A stretch of DNA of 64,000 nt from Mycobacterium sp. 1465703.0 (lineage in GTDB: Bacteria; Actinomycetota; Actinomycetes; Mycobacteriales; Mycobacteriaceae), in the NCBI RefSeq assembly GCF_001672975.1, contig NZ_LZKU01000163.1:20868-84867 (forward strand). Reading direction: 5' to 3'. A program made the translations under genes and the position numbers. Of the stretch, positions 42,296 to 49,772 are shown piece by piece; positions within the stretch are counted from its first letter, which is position 1, and each line of letters starts with the position of its first letter. A model generated the notes under the pieces. It was not told the DNA's origin and did not search any database. It saw only the letters and a list, made by a program, of their open reading frames with translations.

Positions 42296-43267
42296 ATGAC
42301 CAGTTCGACCGACGCCGCTCCGACGCCCCACGCCACCGCCGAGCAGGTGGAAGCCGCCCGGCACGACAGCAAGTTGGCCCAGGTGCTCTACCACGACTGG
42401 GAAGCCGAGACTTACGACGAGAAGTGGTCGATCTCCTATGACCAGCGCTGCATCGACTATGCCCGCGGTCGCTTCGACGCCATCGTGCCCGACCCGGTGC
42501 TGCGCGAACTGCCCTACGACCGGGCCCTCGAATTAGGCTGTGGCACAGGCTTTTTCCTACTCAATCTGATCCAGTCCGGGGTCGCCCGGCGCGGCTCGGT
42601 GACCGACCTGTCGCCGGGCATGGTCAAGGTCGCGACCCGCAACGGGCAATCGCTGGGCCTCGACATCGACGGCCGGGTCGCCGACGCCGAGGGCATCCCG
42701 TATGAGGACAACACCTTCGACCTCGTCGTCGGGCACGCCGTGCTGCACCACATTCCCGACGTGGAGTTGTCGCTGCGCGAGGTGATCCGGGTTCTGCGCC
42801 CCGGCGGCCGGTTCGTCTTCGCCGGCGAGCCGACCAGCGCCGGTGACGTCTATGCCCGCGAGTTGTCCACGTTGACCTGGCGAATCGCCACCAACGTCAC
42901 CAGACTGCCCGGTCTGGGTAGCTGGCGGCGCCCACAGGCCGAGCTTGACGAGTCCTCGCGGGCCGCGGCGCTGGAGGCCATCGTCGACCTGCACACCTTC
43001 ACGCCCGGCGATCTGGAGCGGATGGCCGCCAACGCCGGCGCCACCGACGTGCGGACCGTCAGCGAAGAGTTCACCGCCGCGATGTTCGGCTGGCCGGTGC
43101 GCACCTTCGAGGCGTCGGTACCGCCCGGGCGGCTGGGCTGGGGCTGGGCGAAATTCGCCTTCAACGGCTGGAAGACACTCAGTTGGGTGGACGCCAATGT
43201 GTGGCGCCGCGTGGTACCGAAGGGCTGGTTCTACAACGTGATGGTGACCGGGGTCAAACCCTCCTGA
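42296..43267 (+). CDS. Class I SAM-dependent methyltransferase (Rv3038c-like)
   Basis: 323-aa Rossmann methyltransferase. Motif I is A-L-E-L-G-C-G-T-G-F-F at about residue 80, the acidic end of beta 2 is reached in S-V-T-D-L-S-P-G-M, and V-V-G-H-A-V-L-H-H-I-P-D is motif IV-like. The C-terminal half is an alpha-rich substrate cap. It corresponds to M. tuberculosis Rv3038c (about 327 aa). The substrate is unknown. It lies 10 bp after echA17. Confidence 0.9.
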   Translation: MTSSTDAAPTPHATAEQVEAARHDSKLAQVLYHDWEAETYDEKWSISYDQRCIDYARGRFDAIVPDPVLRELPYDRALELGCGTGFFLLNLIQSGVARRGSVTDLSPGMVKVATRNGQSLGLDIDGRVADAEGIPYEDNTFDLVVGHAVLHHIPDVELSLREVIRVLRPGGRFVFAGEPTSAGDVYARELSTLTWRIATNVTRLPGLGSWRRPQAELDESSRAAALEAIVDLHTFTPGDLERMAANAGATDVRTVSEEFTAAMFGWPVRTFEASVPPGRLGWGWAKFAFNGWKTLSWVDANVWRRVVPKGWFYNVMVTGVKPS

Positions 43268-44463
43268 GCGGTGGGCTGCGGTTCGGCACGGACGACGTCA
43301 GTTACCTGCGGTCGCAGGCGGGTGCTGCGGCGCTGGCGTCGGTTTCCGGACTGGAGCTGTCCGACGCCACCCGAGTCGGCGACGTTGCCGCGGCGCGCGC
43401 TCAATTCGGCGACCGGGCCGCGATTCTGGTCGAGACGGTGCTGTTGCGCCGCCGGGCCGCCGACAAGCTAAGCGAGTTGAGCCCGCGCGTGCCGGAGTGG
43501 CTGTTCACCGACGAGGCGCTGCAGCAGGCCACCGCGGCGCCGGTGGCCTTGCACCGGGCCAGGCGCCTGGCTGAGCGGCCGGGCGTCATCGTGCACGACG
43601 TGACGTGTTCGATCGGCACCGAACTGGCCGCGCTGCACGCCTGCGGCCTTGCCGCGGTGGGCAGCGACATCGATCCGGTGCGGCTGGCGATGGCGCGCTA
43701 CAACGCGGGGGAGTCGGCCTGGATCTGTCGCGCCGACGCGCTGCACCCGATCACCCGCGACGCCGTGCTGGTCGTCGATCCCGCGCGGCGGGCCGCGGGG
43801 CGCCGCCGGTTGCGCATCGAGGACTACCAACCCGCCCTGAGGTCGCTGCTGGACACCTACCGCGACCGGCAATTCGCCGTGAAGTGTGCTCCCGGAATCG
43901 ATTTCGACGAGGTGCGGCGTCTGGGTTTCGGTGGGGAAATCGAGGTCACGTCGTATCGAGGTGCGGTCCGGGAGGCATGCCTCTGGTCGGCCGGACTGAC
44001 GCAGCCCGGCGTCCGCCGCCGGGCCAACATCTTGGATCGCGACGACCAACTCACCGACGCCGATTCCGATGAGTGCCCGGTGGGGCCGGTCGGGCGGTGG
44101 ATCGTCGACCCGGACGGCGCGGTGGTCCGGGCGGGGCTGGTGCGCCAGTACGGCGCCCGGCACGGGCTGTGGCAGCTCGACCCCGATATCGCCTACCTGT
44201 CCGGCGATCGGCTGCCCGCGGCGGACCGGGGGTTCGAAGTACTCGAACAGCTGGCCTTCGACGAACGCCGACTCCGTCAGGCGCTGTCGGCGCGGGACTG
44301 CGGGTCGCTGGAAATCTTGGTGCGCGGCGTGCGGGTCGACCCGGACGCGCTGCGGAAACGGATGCGGCTGCGCGGCAGCCGTCCGCTGTCGGTGGTCATC
44401 ACCCGCATCGGTGCGCGCACATCCAGCCGCACGATGGCCTTCGTTTGCCAACCCTCCCGATAG
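43201..44463 (+). CDS. THUMP-like class I methyltransferase (Rv3037c-like); start uncertain
   Basis: Up to 420 aa, with a Rossmann core (D-V-T-C-S-I-G-T-E-L-A-A-L, G-S-D-I-D-P-V-R-L-A-M-A) and a C-terminal THUMP-like RNA-binding domain ending S-V-V-I-T-R-I-G. It matches M. tuberculosis Rv3037c. The family-conserved N-terminus (L-R-F-G-T-D-D-V-S-Y-L-R-S) has no ATG, GTG or TTG just before it. The first usual start upstream is GTG 43201, well inside the previous gene. A CTG at 43264 overlaps that gene's TGA by 4 bp, mimicking the ATGA junctions common here, and could be the true start (399 aa). An RNA-modifying role is likely. Confidence 0.82.
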   Translation: MAPRGTEGLVLQRDGDRGQTLLSGGLRFGTDDVSYLRSQAGAAALASVSGLELSDATRVGDVAAARAQFGDRAAILVETVLLRRRAADKLSELSPRVPEWLFTDEALQQATAAPVALHRARRLAERPGVIVHDVTCSIGTELAALHACGLAAVGSDIDPVRLAMARYNAGESAWICRADALHPITRDAVLVVDPARRAAGRRRLRIEDYQPALRSLLDTYRDRQFAVKCAPGIDFDEVRRLGFGGEIEVTSYRGAVREACLWSAGLTQPGVRRRANILDRDDQLTDADSDECPVGPVGRWIVDPDGAVVRAGLVRQYGARHGLWQLDPDIAYLSGDRLPAADRGFEVLEQLAFDERRLRQALSARDCGSLEILVRGVRVDPDALRKRMRLRGSRPLSVVITRIGARTSSRTMAFVCQPSR

Positions 44464-44533
44464 CGCCGGGTACGCTGACGGCGGTCACTTCTCCGGGTCA
44501 CCGGCCCGGCTAGTCTGCGAGGGCAATTCCACG

Positions 44534-45217
44534 ATGCGTTATTCGATAGCCGCTGCGCTGCTCGCGGCGGCGGTCTTCTCGGGCTGGCCGGCCGCGGCCG
44601 AGCCGCCGTCGTGTGCCAGCCTGGGCGGCAGCGTCGAGGCCGGCCAGATGTGTCACGTGCATGCCACCGGGCCCAACTACACGCTTAACATGACGTTTCC
44701 CGTCGACTATCCGGACGGACAGGCGCTGAACGACTACATCACTCAAAACCGCGACGGCTTCGTCAACGTCGCCCAGAGTTCCGGGGGGCGCGATCAGCCC
44801 TTCCAATTAGAGGCCACCACCGAGCAGCACAGCGCCGGGCAGCCACCGCACGACACCCGCAGCGTGGTGCTCAAGTTCTTCCAAGATGTCGGCGGGGCGC
44901 ACTCGTCGACCTGGTACAAGGCGTTCAACTACAACCTCGGGACCAGGCAGCCCATCACATTCGACAACCTCTTCCCGCCCGGCGCTGCCCCGCTGGACGC
45001 TATCTACCCGATTGTGCAGCGCGAATTGGAACGCCAAACTCCTTTGGGCGCCGCGATTTTGCAGTCGACAGGTCATGACCCGACGCACTATCAGAACTTT
45101 GCCATCACCGACGATCAGCTGATCTTCTACTTCGCCCCGGGTGAGATGCTGCCGGCGTTCGGCGGCCCGCTGCAGGCCCAGGTCCCGCGGAATTCCATCC
45201 CGCCGCTGGCCCTCTAG
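44534..45217 (+). CDS. TB22.2: Secreted DUF3298-like protein TB22.2
   Basis: 227-aa exported protein, the same length as M. tuberculosis TB22.2 (Rv3036c). A signal peptide with A-A-A cleavage at about residue 22 precedes two Cys (P-S-C and M-C-H) that may pair. The rest is an RsiV/DUF3298-type domain, with F-N-Y-N-L-G-T-R-Q-P-I-T-F-D-N-L-F and a closing F-Y-F-A-P-G-E-M-L-P-A hairpin. It was found as a culture-filtrate antigen and has weak esterase reports. The open frame runs upstream through the methyltransferase gene, but the ATG at 44534 starts the signal peptide. Confidence 0.92.
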   Translation: MRYSIAAALLAAAVFSGWPAAAEPPSCASLGGSVEAGQMCHVHATGPNYTLNMTFPVDYPDGQALNDYITQNRDGFVNVAQSSGGRDQPFQLEATTEQHSAGQPPHDTRSVVLKFFQDVGGAHSSTWYKAFNYNLGTRQPITFDNLFPPGAAPLDAIYPIVQRELERQTPLGAAILQSTGHDPTHYQNFAITDDQLIFYFAPGEMLPAFGGPLQAQVPRNSIPPLAL

Positions 45218-45221
45218 CGGC

Positions 45222-45611
45222 TCAGACCGGTCCAGCCTGTAGCTCCATCGCTACCGCGCCGATCGCCAGCGCCACCTGTGCGAGGCAGCCGATGATCGGT
45301 ACGAAGAAGGCCCGCTTTTGTCGAACCAGCAGATACACGGCGATCACGATGTCGATGACCAACAGTGCGGCGCCGCCCCAGGTGCCCAGGTTCATGGCCC
45401 GGTCGATCCAGGCGGGGTCGCCGCACTTCTGATAGCCGCACGGATCGGTGCTCATCACCAGCAGGCCCAGCACCACGAAGGTCGCGCCGTAAAGGCCGCC
45501 GTGGATGACCAGCAGGATGAGCGTCGCCACGATGTCGACGGTGTTGCTGCGCTGGCCTACTGCGGGGTTGGTTGTCGCGACGTCCTGCGTCGCGGGCTCG
45601 TCCATAGGCAC
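45222..45611 (-). CDS. Small integral membrane protein, unknown function
   Basis: 129-aa protein with three or four predicted membrane segments (about residues 25-52, 78-96 and 102-122). Between the first and second lies an exposed loop with two Cys (C-G-Y-Q-K-C-G) that could form a disulfide. The N-terminus is polar. The GTG at 45611 and the ATG at 45605 are both possible starts. It follows the PQQ-like lipoprotein gene by 18 bp on the same strand, so the pair is probably cotranscribed. I do not recognise the family with certainty. Confidence 0.75.
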   Translation of the reverse strand: MPMDEPATQDVATTNPAVGQRSNTVDIVATLILLVIHGGLYGATFVVLGLLVMSTDPCGYQKCGDPAWIDRAMNLGTWGGAALLVIDIVIAVYLLVRQKRAFFVPIIGCLAQVALAIGAVAMELQAGPV

Positions 45612-45629
45612 TACAGAGGTATGTCCCGG

Positions 45630-46952
45630 TCAGGCCGGCGCGAAACCGTAGACCTGACCGTCGCTGGTGGCGGCCACCACCCGGCGATCGGTTCCGACCG
45701 ACACTCCCAGGGGATAGCCGGTCGCCGCCGGCAGCGGAGAGCTGCCCAGCGTGCGGCCGCTGCCCGGATCGAAGACCAGCAGCGACATACCGGGGGCGCC
45801 GTTCGCCGGTGGCCCGCTGGCCACGGTGTAGCCGACACCGCCGCCGGCCAGGCTCGACGTCGACAGCGGGACGACATCGTCGCGGCGCCACACCTGATCG
45901 GCATGGTCACCGGCATCCCTGAACGCCGCCAGCCGGGTGTCCGGCCCGCCGCCCGACACGATCAGCCCCTGCGGAGTGACCGCGGGCGGCGTCTGCGCCA
46001 AGAATCCCAGCGGCGCCGACCACTTCACTTTCCCGTCGGCGGCACGCAGCGCCCACAACCGCTGATCGCGGCCGCTGACGTAGACCGTCGAACCGTCGGC
46101 CGACAGCACCGGACTGGCGATGACACCGGCGGCCACGGCGTCGCTCGACCATTCGCGAGTCAACAGCGGCGTCTGCCCGGGGTGGTACTTCAGCCCCACC
46201 AGACCTGCGGCGGGAGCGCCGGGCTGCCAGACACCGAGCACCACCATTCCGTTGGTCGCCGAGAAGGCGGGTGCGCCCGCGACCGGACAGTCCTGGCGGG
46301 CCGGCGCGCAATCGGCCAGTCCGCGCGCCGCGTCGGTGGGATCGATGCCGTCGACCAGATCAAGGGGGCTGCCGACTACCTCGCCGCGGTGGGCGTCGAA
46401 GACCAGCACCTGTCCCAGATGGGTGGCCACCAGCAGCTCGTTTGGCCCGAGGAATCGCGGCGTGGTGGGCATGCCGATCACCGGCTGGCGCCACCGCGTC
46501 CACTGGGTGACCGGGAAAGACAGGAAGGCTCCGGGCTGGCCGACGTAGAGGTTGTCGAAGCCGTCGATCAACGGGCCGCCGAATCCACCTCCCTGGGCCA
46601 GCCGTACACACCAGCGCTGCCGCCCGTTGTTGCCGTTCTCCCACTCCATCAGTGAGCATCCCACCGAGGTTTGGGCGTTGAGGGCCAGGTAACCGCGCGC
46701 GCTCAGCGCCGGCCCGGCCGCCAGGGTTCCTTTGACCGAGCGGGTCCACTGCAGCGACAGCTTGGTGGCCCCGCCGGTGCCGGTGTAGCTGCTGTTGGCG
46801 GCGTCGGCATACTGCGCCGGCCAGCCTTGCGCAGCTGAGGCTTCCACCCACGAGTCGGTGTTGCCGCACGCGCCGAGCATGACTGCGAGCACAGCCGCCA
46901 GCACTACGGGTGACCAACGCCGAAGCCCACTGACGAGTTGTCGGGCAAGCAC
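45630..46952 (-). CDS. PQQ-like beta-propeller lipoprotein (Rv3035-like)
   Basis: 440-aa exported protein. The signal peptide ends in the lipobox L-G-A-C (Cys29 acylated). The mature part is built of repeated W-D-like PQQ blades, for example S-V-K-G-T-L-A-A-G-P-A-L-S, V-I-A-S-P-V-L-S-A-D-G-S-T-V-Y and W-A-L-R-A-A-D-G-K-V-K-W. It is similar to BamB-type propellers and matches M. tuberculosis Rv3035. A scaffold role on the outer face of the membrane is likely. The GTG at 46952 is used. It is divergent from the acyltransferase gene at 47089. Confidence 0.88.
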   Translation of the reverse strand: MLARQLVSGLRRWSPVVLAAVLAVMLGACGNTDSWVEASAAQGWPAQYADAANSSYTGTGGATKLSLQWTRSVKGTLAAGPALSARGYLALNAQTSVGCSLMEWENGNNGRQRWCVRLAQGGGFGGPLIDGFDNLYVGQPGAFLSFPVTQWTRWRQPVIGMPTTPRFLGPNELLVATHLGQVLVFDAHRGEVVGSPLDLVDGIDPTDAARGLADCAPARQDCPVAGAPAFSATNGMVVLGVWQPGAPAAGLVGLKYHPGQTPLLTREWSSDAVAAGVIASPVLSADGSTVYVSGRDQRLWALRAADGKVKWSAPLGFLAQTPPAVTPQGLIVSGGGPDTRLAAFRDAGDHADQVWRRDDVVPLSTSSLAGGGVGYTVASGPPANGAPGMSLLVFDPGSGRTLGSSPLPAATGYPLGVSVGTDRRVVAATSDGQVYGFAPA

Positions 46953-47088
46953 CTTCGGTTTTCCAAATCCTTCTTGCGAGGCGGGCAGCTCGCGGGCAGG
47001 CCCGGCCGTTCGGCGGCAATCGAGTACAGGTGAGGGTAACCCGTGGCGGTTCGCGGGCCCGCGATTGACCGAGTTACGCTAACCGGCC

Positions 47089-47826
47089 ATGACGAGCATG
47101 TGGGGCGCACCGGTCCATCGCCGCTGGCGTGGATCGAACCTCCGGGACCCGCGCCAGGCCAAGTTCCTCACGCTGGCCTCGCTGAAGTGGGTGCTGCGCA
47201 ACCGCGCGTACACCCCGTGGTATCTGGTGCGCTACTGGAGGCTGCTGAAGTTCAAGCTGGCCAACCCGCACATCATCACCCGCGGCATGGTGTTTCTCGG
47301 CAAGGGCGTGGAGATCCACGCGACACCCGAACTTGCGCAACTCGAGATCGGCCGATGGGTACACATCGGCGACAAGAACACCATCCGTGCGCATGAGGGC
47401 TCGCTGCGATTCGGCGACAAGGTGGTGCTGGGCCGGGACAACGTCATCAACGCGTACCTCGACATCGAGCTCGGCGATTCGGTGCTGATGGCCGACTGGT
47501 GTTACGTCTGCGATTTCGACCACCGGATGGACAACATCAACCTGCCGATCAAGGACCAGGGCATCGTCAAATCCCCGGTCCGGATCGGTCCGGACACCTG
47601 GGTGGGTGTCAAGGTGTCGGTGCTGCGCGGCACGTCGGTCGGACGCGGTTGCGTGCTGGGCTCGCACGCTGTGGTCCGCGGGGTCATCCCGGACTACTCG
47701 ATCGCGGTGGGCGCGCCGGCGAAGGTGGTCAAGAACCGCCAGCTGGCATGGGAGAGCTCGGCCGCCCAGCGCGCCGAACTGGCGGCCGCGCTGGCCGACA
47801 TCGAACGGAAAAAGGCCGCACACTAG
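47089..47826 (+). CDS. Left-handed beta-helix (hexapeptide) acyltransferase
   Basis: 245-aa protein nearly identical in pattern to M. tuberculosis Rv3034c. An amphipathic N-terminal region (R-D-P-R-Q-A-K-F-L-T-L-A) precedes hexapeptide turns (L-E-I-G-R-W, V-H-I-G-D-K-N, V-V-L-G-R-D-N-V, V-R-I-G-P-D-T-W-V-G) ending in I-A-V-G-A-P-A-K-V-V. The conserved H-R-M-D in C-D-F-D-H-R-M-D may include the catalytic His. It is an O- or N-acetyltransferase of an unknown envelope substrate. The ATG at 47089 is used. This is the last conserved backbone gene before the pigment and stress region. Confidence 0.9.
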   Translation: MTSMWGAPVHRRWRGSNLRDPRQAKFLTLASLKWVLRNRAYTPWYLVRYWRLLKFKLANPHIITRGMVFLGKGVEIHATPELAQLEIGRWVHIGDKNTIRAHEGSLRFGDKVVLGRDNVINAYLDIELGDSVLMADWCYVCDFDHRMDNINLPIKDQGIVKSPVRIGPDTWVGVKVSVLRGTSVGRGCVLGSHAVVRGVIPDYSIAVGAPAKVVKNRQLAWESSAAQRAELAAALADIERKKAAH

Positions 47827-47862
47827 GCCGGCCGCCTGCGGCTGGTCGAGGTTGCGCACCGG

Positions 47863-47935
47863 GGCGCTAGCGCCGCTAACGTCTCCGCACCATAAACAGC
47901 TTTTCGAAATCCGCAAGCGCCCGCGCTAGCGGATT
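47863..47935. terminator. Palindrome and hairpin between acyltransferase and photolyase
   Basis: GGCGCTAGCGCC (47863-47874) is a perfect palindrome. At 47908-47935, AATCCGC-A-AGCGC faces GCGCT-A-GCGGATT across CC, an almost perfect hairpin interrupted only by an A-A mismatch. Both lie between convergent stops (47826 and 47953) and may end transcription in both directions. Confidence 0.55.
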
Positions 47936-47952
47936 GCTGGAGCCGCCGATCC

Positions 47953-49281
47953 TCAGATGCTCTGATAGCGCCGCAGCGCTTCGGTGCGCTCGGCGGCGTG
48001 ATCGACGATGGGGGCCGGGTAGCCGTGCGGTCGTTGTCCTTTGCGCAGGTGCACGTCGTCGGCCGAGCGCAGTTCGGGCACCCAGCGCCGGATGTAATCG
48101 CCGGACGGATCGAACTTTTCGCCCTGTGTGATCGGGTTGAACACCCGGAAGTAGGGCGCCGCATCGGTACCGCAGCCCGCACTCCACTGCCAGCCGTGCT
48201 GGTTGTTCGCCATGTCTCCGTCCACCAGCTGGTCCAGGAACCATTCGGCGCCCCATTGCCAGGGCAGGTGAAGGTCTTTGACCAGAAACGAGGCAACGAT
48301 CATGCGTACCCGGTTGTGCATGAATCCGGTGTCGCGCAGCTGACGCATCCCGGCATCGACGAAGGGAAAGCCCGTCTCGCCGGCTTTCCACGCCTCGAAG
48401 CGGCGTTTGGCCTCGGCCCCGGTGTCGGTCTGGATGCCGTCGAATTCGCTGTTCCAGTTGTGCCAGGCGCTGGACGGCCAGTGGTGCAGCACGTCGGCGT
48501 AGAAGTCGCGAAAAGCCAGCTCCCGCAGGAAGGCTCGCGCCCCGTTGCTTCGCAGGTCCAAATCGGCGGCCAAGGTTCGGGGATGGATGGCGCCGAACTT
48601 CAAGTGCGCCGACATGCGGCTGGTTCCGCTGAGGTCGGGCCTGTTGCGGTCCTGGCCGTAGCTCTGTAATCCGTTGGCGACGAACGACTTCCACTGTTTG
48701 TGCGCCGCCGCCTCGCCGGCGGCCACCTCGAGGGCAGGCCCGGGATCGGGGATGTCGCACTGCTTGATCCGCAGTTGCGCCGGGTCCAGCCATCGAGCGG
48801 ACGTGGCGTTCGATGGCGCCGGTTCGCGCCACCCCGTCTGTTCCCACTGGCGCAGAAACGGGGTGAACACTTTGTAGGGCGAGCCGTCCGGTTTGGTGAC
48901 GCGGCCGGGCGAGACCAGATACGGGGAACCCGTCGCCACCAGCGGCACCGATTCCAACGCGGCGCGCACCCGCTCGTCACGACGCTTCCCGAACGGTGCG
49001 AAGTCCTCCGAGATGTGCACCGATGACGCGCCGATCTCGTTGGCGATAGCCGGGATCAGCGTGTCCGGCTGTCCACGGGCGACGAGCAGCCGGCCATCGA
49101 GATCATCACGTAGCCGTCGCAGTGAATCGCCCAGGTACTGCAGCCGACGTTGCCCCGATGACTTTTCCAGGCGCGGATCGAGCACGAAGCAGGCGAGCAC
49201 GTCATCGTTCTTGGCCGCAGCGACCAGAGCCGGATGGTCGCGCAACCGCAGATCGCGACGAAACCATAGCAGCGCAGGCAT
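47953..49281 (-). CDS. phr: Deoxyribodipyrimidine photolyase (class I CPD)
   Basis: 442-aa cryptochrome/photolyase family enzyme. The N-terminal antenna domain starts L-L-W-F-R-R-D-L-R-L-R-D-H. The C-terminal FAD domain has T-G-F-P-F-V-D-A-G-M-R-Q-L, T-G-F-M-H-N-R-V-R-M and W-Q-W-S-A-G-C-G-T-D-A, the signature of class I CPD photolyases. It repairs UV-induced cyclobutane dimers with blue light. The ATG at 49281 is inside a longer open frame. TspO ends 11 bp upstream and is coupled to the RND gene, so this is the last gene of a three-gene operon. As I recall M. tuberculosis has no photolyase, which fits a pigmented environmental species. Confidence 0.94.
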   Translation of the reverse strand: MPALLWFRRDLRLRDHPALVAAAKNDDVLACFVLDPRLEKSSGQRRLQYLGDSLRRLRDDLDGRLLVARGQPDTLIPAIANEIGASSVHISEDFAPFGKRRDERVRAALESVPLVATGSPYLVSPGRVTKPDGSPYKVFTPFLRQWEQTGWREPAPSNATSARWLDPAQLRIKQCDIPDPGPALEVAAGEAAAHKQWKSFVANGLQSYGQDRNRPDLSGTSRMSAHLKFGAIHPRTLAADLDLRSNGARAFLRELAFRDFYADVLHHWPSSAWHNWNSEFDGIQTDTGAEAKRRFEAWKAGETGFPFVDAGMRQLRDTGFMHNRVRMIVASFLVKDLHLPWQWGAEWFLDQLVDGDMANNQHGWQWSAGCGTDAAPYFRVFNPITQGEKFDPSGDYIRRWVPELRSADDVHLRKGQRPHGYPAPIVDHAAERTEALRRYQSI

Positions 49282-49292
49282 TATTCGGTGCC

Positions 49293-49772
49293 CTAACGGT
49301 TGAGACGCAAGATGCGGGTGGACAGGATGGTCGCAAAGCCACACCACAGCGGATAGGGCAGTAAAGCCAGGCCGCCGCGCGGCGTGGCCTGGGCCGTGCG
49401 CCGGGCCAGGTCTGCGCTACTGGCGGTGAGCGCCGCGGCGCCGAGCGCGGCCGCGCCGAGTTTGTGGTAGCGGAAGAACAGCCAACTCCATCCGGCGTTG
49501 AGCAGCAGATTCAGCGTCAGTGCGATGGTGTAACCGCGCGCCTTGTCATGTTGCCCGGTTGCCCGAAACCGGTCCAGGCTGACCGCCGATGTGGCGGCGA
49601 TGTCGGCGTAGAGCGTGGTCCAGACTATGGGAAAGGCGGCACTGGGCGGCTGATAGGAGGGTTTGCGCAGCCGCGAATACCACCGGGAAGTGACTTTGCT
49701 GCTGGCAATGCTTCCGGTGCCGGCGGCCGCGGCGACGGCCAGGCTGGTCGCGGCCGGTATCGATCTGTTCAT
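49293..49772 (-). CDS. tspO: TspO/MBR (tryptophan-rich sensory) protein
   Basis: 159-aa five-helix membrane protein. Its first loop W-Y-S-R-L-R-K-P-S-Y-Q-P-P and helix A-F-P-I-V-W-T-T-L-Y are the TspO signature, and N-L-L-L-N-A-G-W-S-W-L-F-F is the conserved third helix. TspO binds porphyrins and cholesterol-like ligands and takes part in light- and oxygen-dependent stress control. The ATG (49772) overlaps the stop of the RND gene by 4 bp. The photolyase gene follows 11 bp later. The N-terminal extension of about 25 residues may be an extra membrane anchor. Confidence 0.9.
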   Translation of the reverse strand: MNRSIPAATSLAVAAAAGTGSIASSKVTSRWYSRLRKPSYQPPSAAFPIVWTTLYADIAATSAVSLDRFRATGQHDKARGYTIALTLNLLLNAGWSWLFFRYHKLGAAALGAAALTASSADLARRTAQATPRGGLALLPYPLWCGFATILSTRILRLNR

